Source: Chaetorhynchus papuensis
Lineage: Eukaryota > Chordata > Aves > Passeriformes > Rhipiduridae
NCBI GenBank assembly: GCA_013396525.1
Contig: VWYX01000906.1
Span: forward strand, 217,037 to 281,036
Direction of reading: 5' to 3'
Length of the DNA stretch: 64,000 nucleotides
Shown: positions 63,041 to 64,000 of the stretch, piece after piece
How positions within the stretch are numbered: position 1 is the stretch's first letter
Layout: each line of letters starts with the position of its first letter
The notes under the pieces: generated by a model
Told to the model about the DNA's origin: nothing
The model's database searches: none
Seen by the model: only the letters and a program-made list of their open reading frames with translations
Program-made: the position numbers and the translations under genes

Positions 63041-63984
63041 CTAAAACAAATAAACACATTTAAACCATTTATACCTGTCTCATGTTAAGCTTTTTGCTAA
63101 CAGTATTTGGAATAAGTTGTAAGCTTAATTTACATCTTCCTTGATTTGATTTCAAAACACAACTATAGCAAAGTAGCAGACTCTGCTGGTTTAATACATG
63201 GATGGCACTGCTAGGAATCAAAGAAATTTAAACCACTGTTGTCCTGGAAGACTCAGTTAACTCAGAAATGCTGCTAGATCAGTGAGGTGCATTTATATTT
63301 ATGTTCACTTTTGCAAAAAAAAAAATCATACACAAAATTTCTTTTAAGCTTCATGAACACCACACACTTTTCATCTGTGTTATGTAATATATATATTTAC
63401 TACTCCCAAGACAAACTCAGCAGAGAACTTTGACCAGAGCCACCATCCCTGTCAGTATTTAAAAGACACACACAGACATGGCACTCAAGGACATGGTTTA
63501 GTGATGAACTTGTCAGTACTGAATTAACAGTCAATGACCTAAATGGTTTCTCCTAACCTTAGTGACTCTACGAAAACATCACAGAGAAAGACATCCTTTT
63601 CCAGCTTTATTGAGGCTGCTTACTGCTTACCACAACACCAGCTTTTTGCCAAATGTTACCACCCACAGAAATATAACAGCGCTCTGTTATATAACAGCAC
63701 TTCCTAATGCACTACAGCCAATGATACCGAAGTTGAACTGTTGATATCAGTGGTTACAGATAATCTGGGACAATTTTTACAGAAAACATTGTGAATGCTC
63801 CCTAACTCTATCTCTTGCAAGAGAAAAATGCATGCATTGCTACAGTGGACTGGACTGTGTATAAACCAAATGTACGATTAAAATTTAATATTCCATCTTC
63901 TCTAAGCTACCCAGAAAACAAACTCCCCATTTAAAACTCCTACATATTCCATGCCATTGCTATGTATTAGTATGCTAAACTTAC
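63041..63984 (-). other. HNRNPA2B1: HNRNPA2B1 intron 3
   Basis: This intron of about 0.94 kb lies between exons 3 and 4 and contains the CR1 fragment at 63435-63572 in antisense orientation. No other feature is recognised. Confidence 0.9.
63435..63572 (+). mobile_element. CR1 LINE 3' fragment in HNRNPA2B1 intron 3
   Basis: The segment containing 'gccaccatccctgtcagtat', 'acatggtttagtgatgaact' and 'ttaacagtcaatgacctaaa' matches the CR1 3' region. It lies on the plus strand, antisense to HNRNPA2B1, and is short and non-coding. Confidence 0.75.
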
Positions 63985-64000
63985 CACACAGTCTGTAAGC
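63985..64000 (-). CDS. HNRNPA2B1: HNRNPA2B1 exon 3, 3' end only
   Basis: The 16 bases at the right edge read on the minus strand as the end of an exon encoding LTDCV, followed by the donor GTAAGT. They match the end of the hnRNP A2/B1 exon that carries the first half of RRM1, and they join exon 4 (VMRDP) in frame. The rest of the exon is outside the window. Confidence 0.9.

Overview
The window looks like avian nuclear DNA. It carries CR1 LINE fragments, short solo LTRs and the convergent vertebrate gene pair NFE2L3 (+ strand) and HNRNPA2B1 (- strand). I cannot name the species, and a non-avian sauropsid is not excluded.

The two halves differ. Positions 1-32053 carry a rigid comb: a block of exactly eight C bases at positions 42k to 42k+7, where k is an integer, with no drift over more than 760 periods. 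Perhaps one site in ten is skipped, and skipped sites never shift the phase. The first block is cut by the window edge (only positions 1-7 are visible). The last is at 32046-32053, just before a 132-base N gap (32101-32232). No block occurs after the gap. The DNA between blocks is ordinary and unrelated from block to block. A pair of homologous solo LTRs inside the comb shows that the C8 blocks overwrite native bases and are not inserted. I read the comb as a sequence-record or assembly artefact, or a deliberate in-silico overlay, confined to the left contig. I do not read it as a biological repeat, CRISPR array or protein-coding repeat. Beneath it I can still see two solo LTRs with target-site duplications, a 92-bp direct repeat, a GATA/GACA microsatellite and a CR1 3' fragment.

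From about 31.8 to 32.7 kb lies a GC-rich, CpG-island-like promoter region interrupted by the N gap. It holds the probable 3' end of NFE2L3 exon 1. NFE2L3 then runs rightwards through a 12-kb intron, two small exons (44363-44467, 45319-45402) and the large last exon (47764-48972), which encodes the CNC-bZIP domain. Its 3' UTR probably ends near 50.58 kb.

HNRNPA2B1 runs leftwards from the right edge. The last codons of exon 3 and exons 4-11 are intact and in frame (63985-64000 down to 58194). They cover most of RRM1, all of RRM2, the RGG/glycine-rich low-complexity region and the PY nuclear localisation signal. A 3'-UTR intron and further spliced 3' exons follow, down to about 55.5 kb. The two genes converge tail to tail on an intergenic stretch of about 5 kb in which I recognise nothing.
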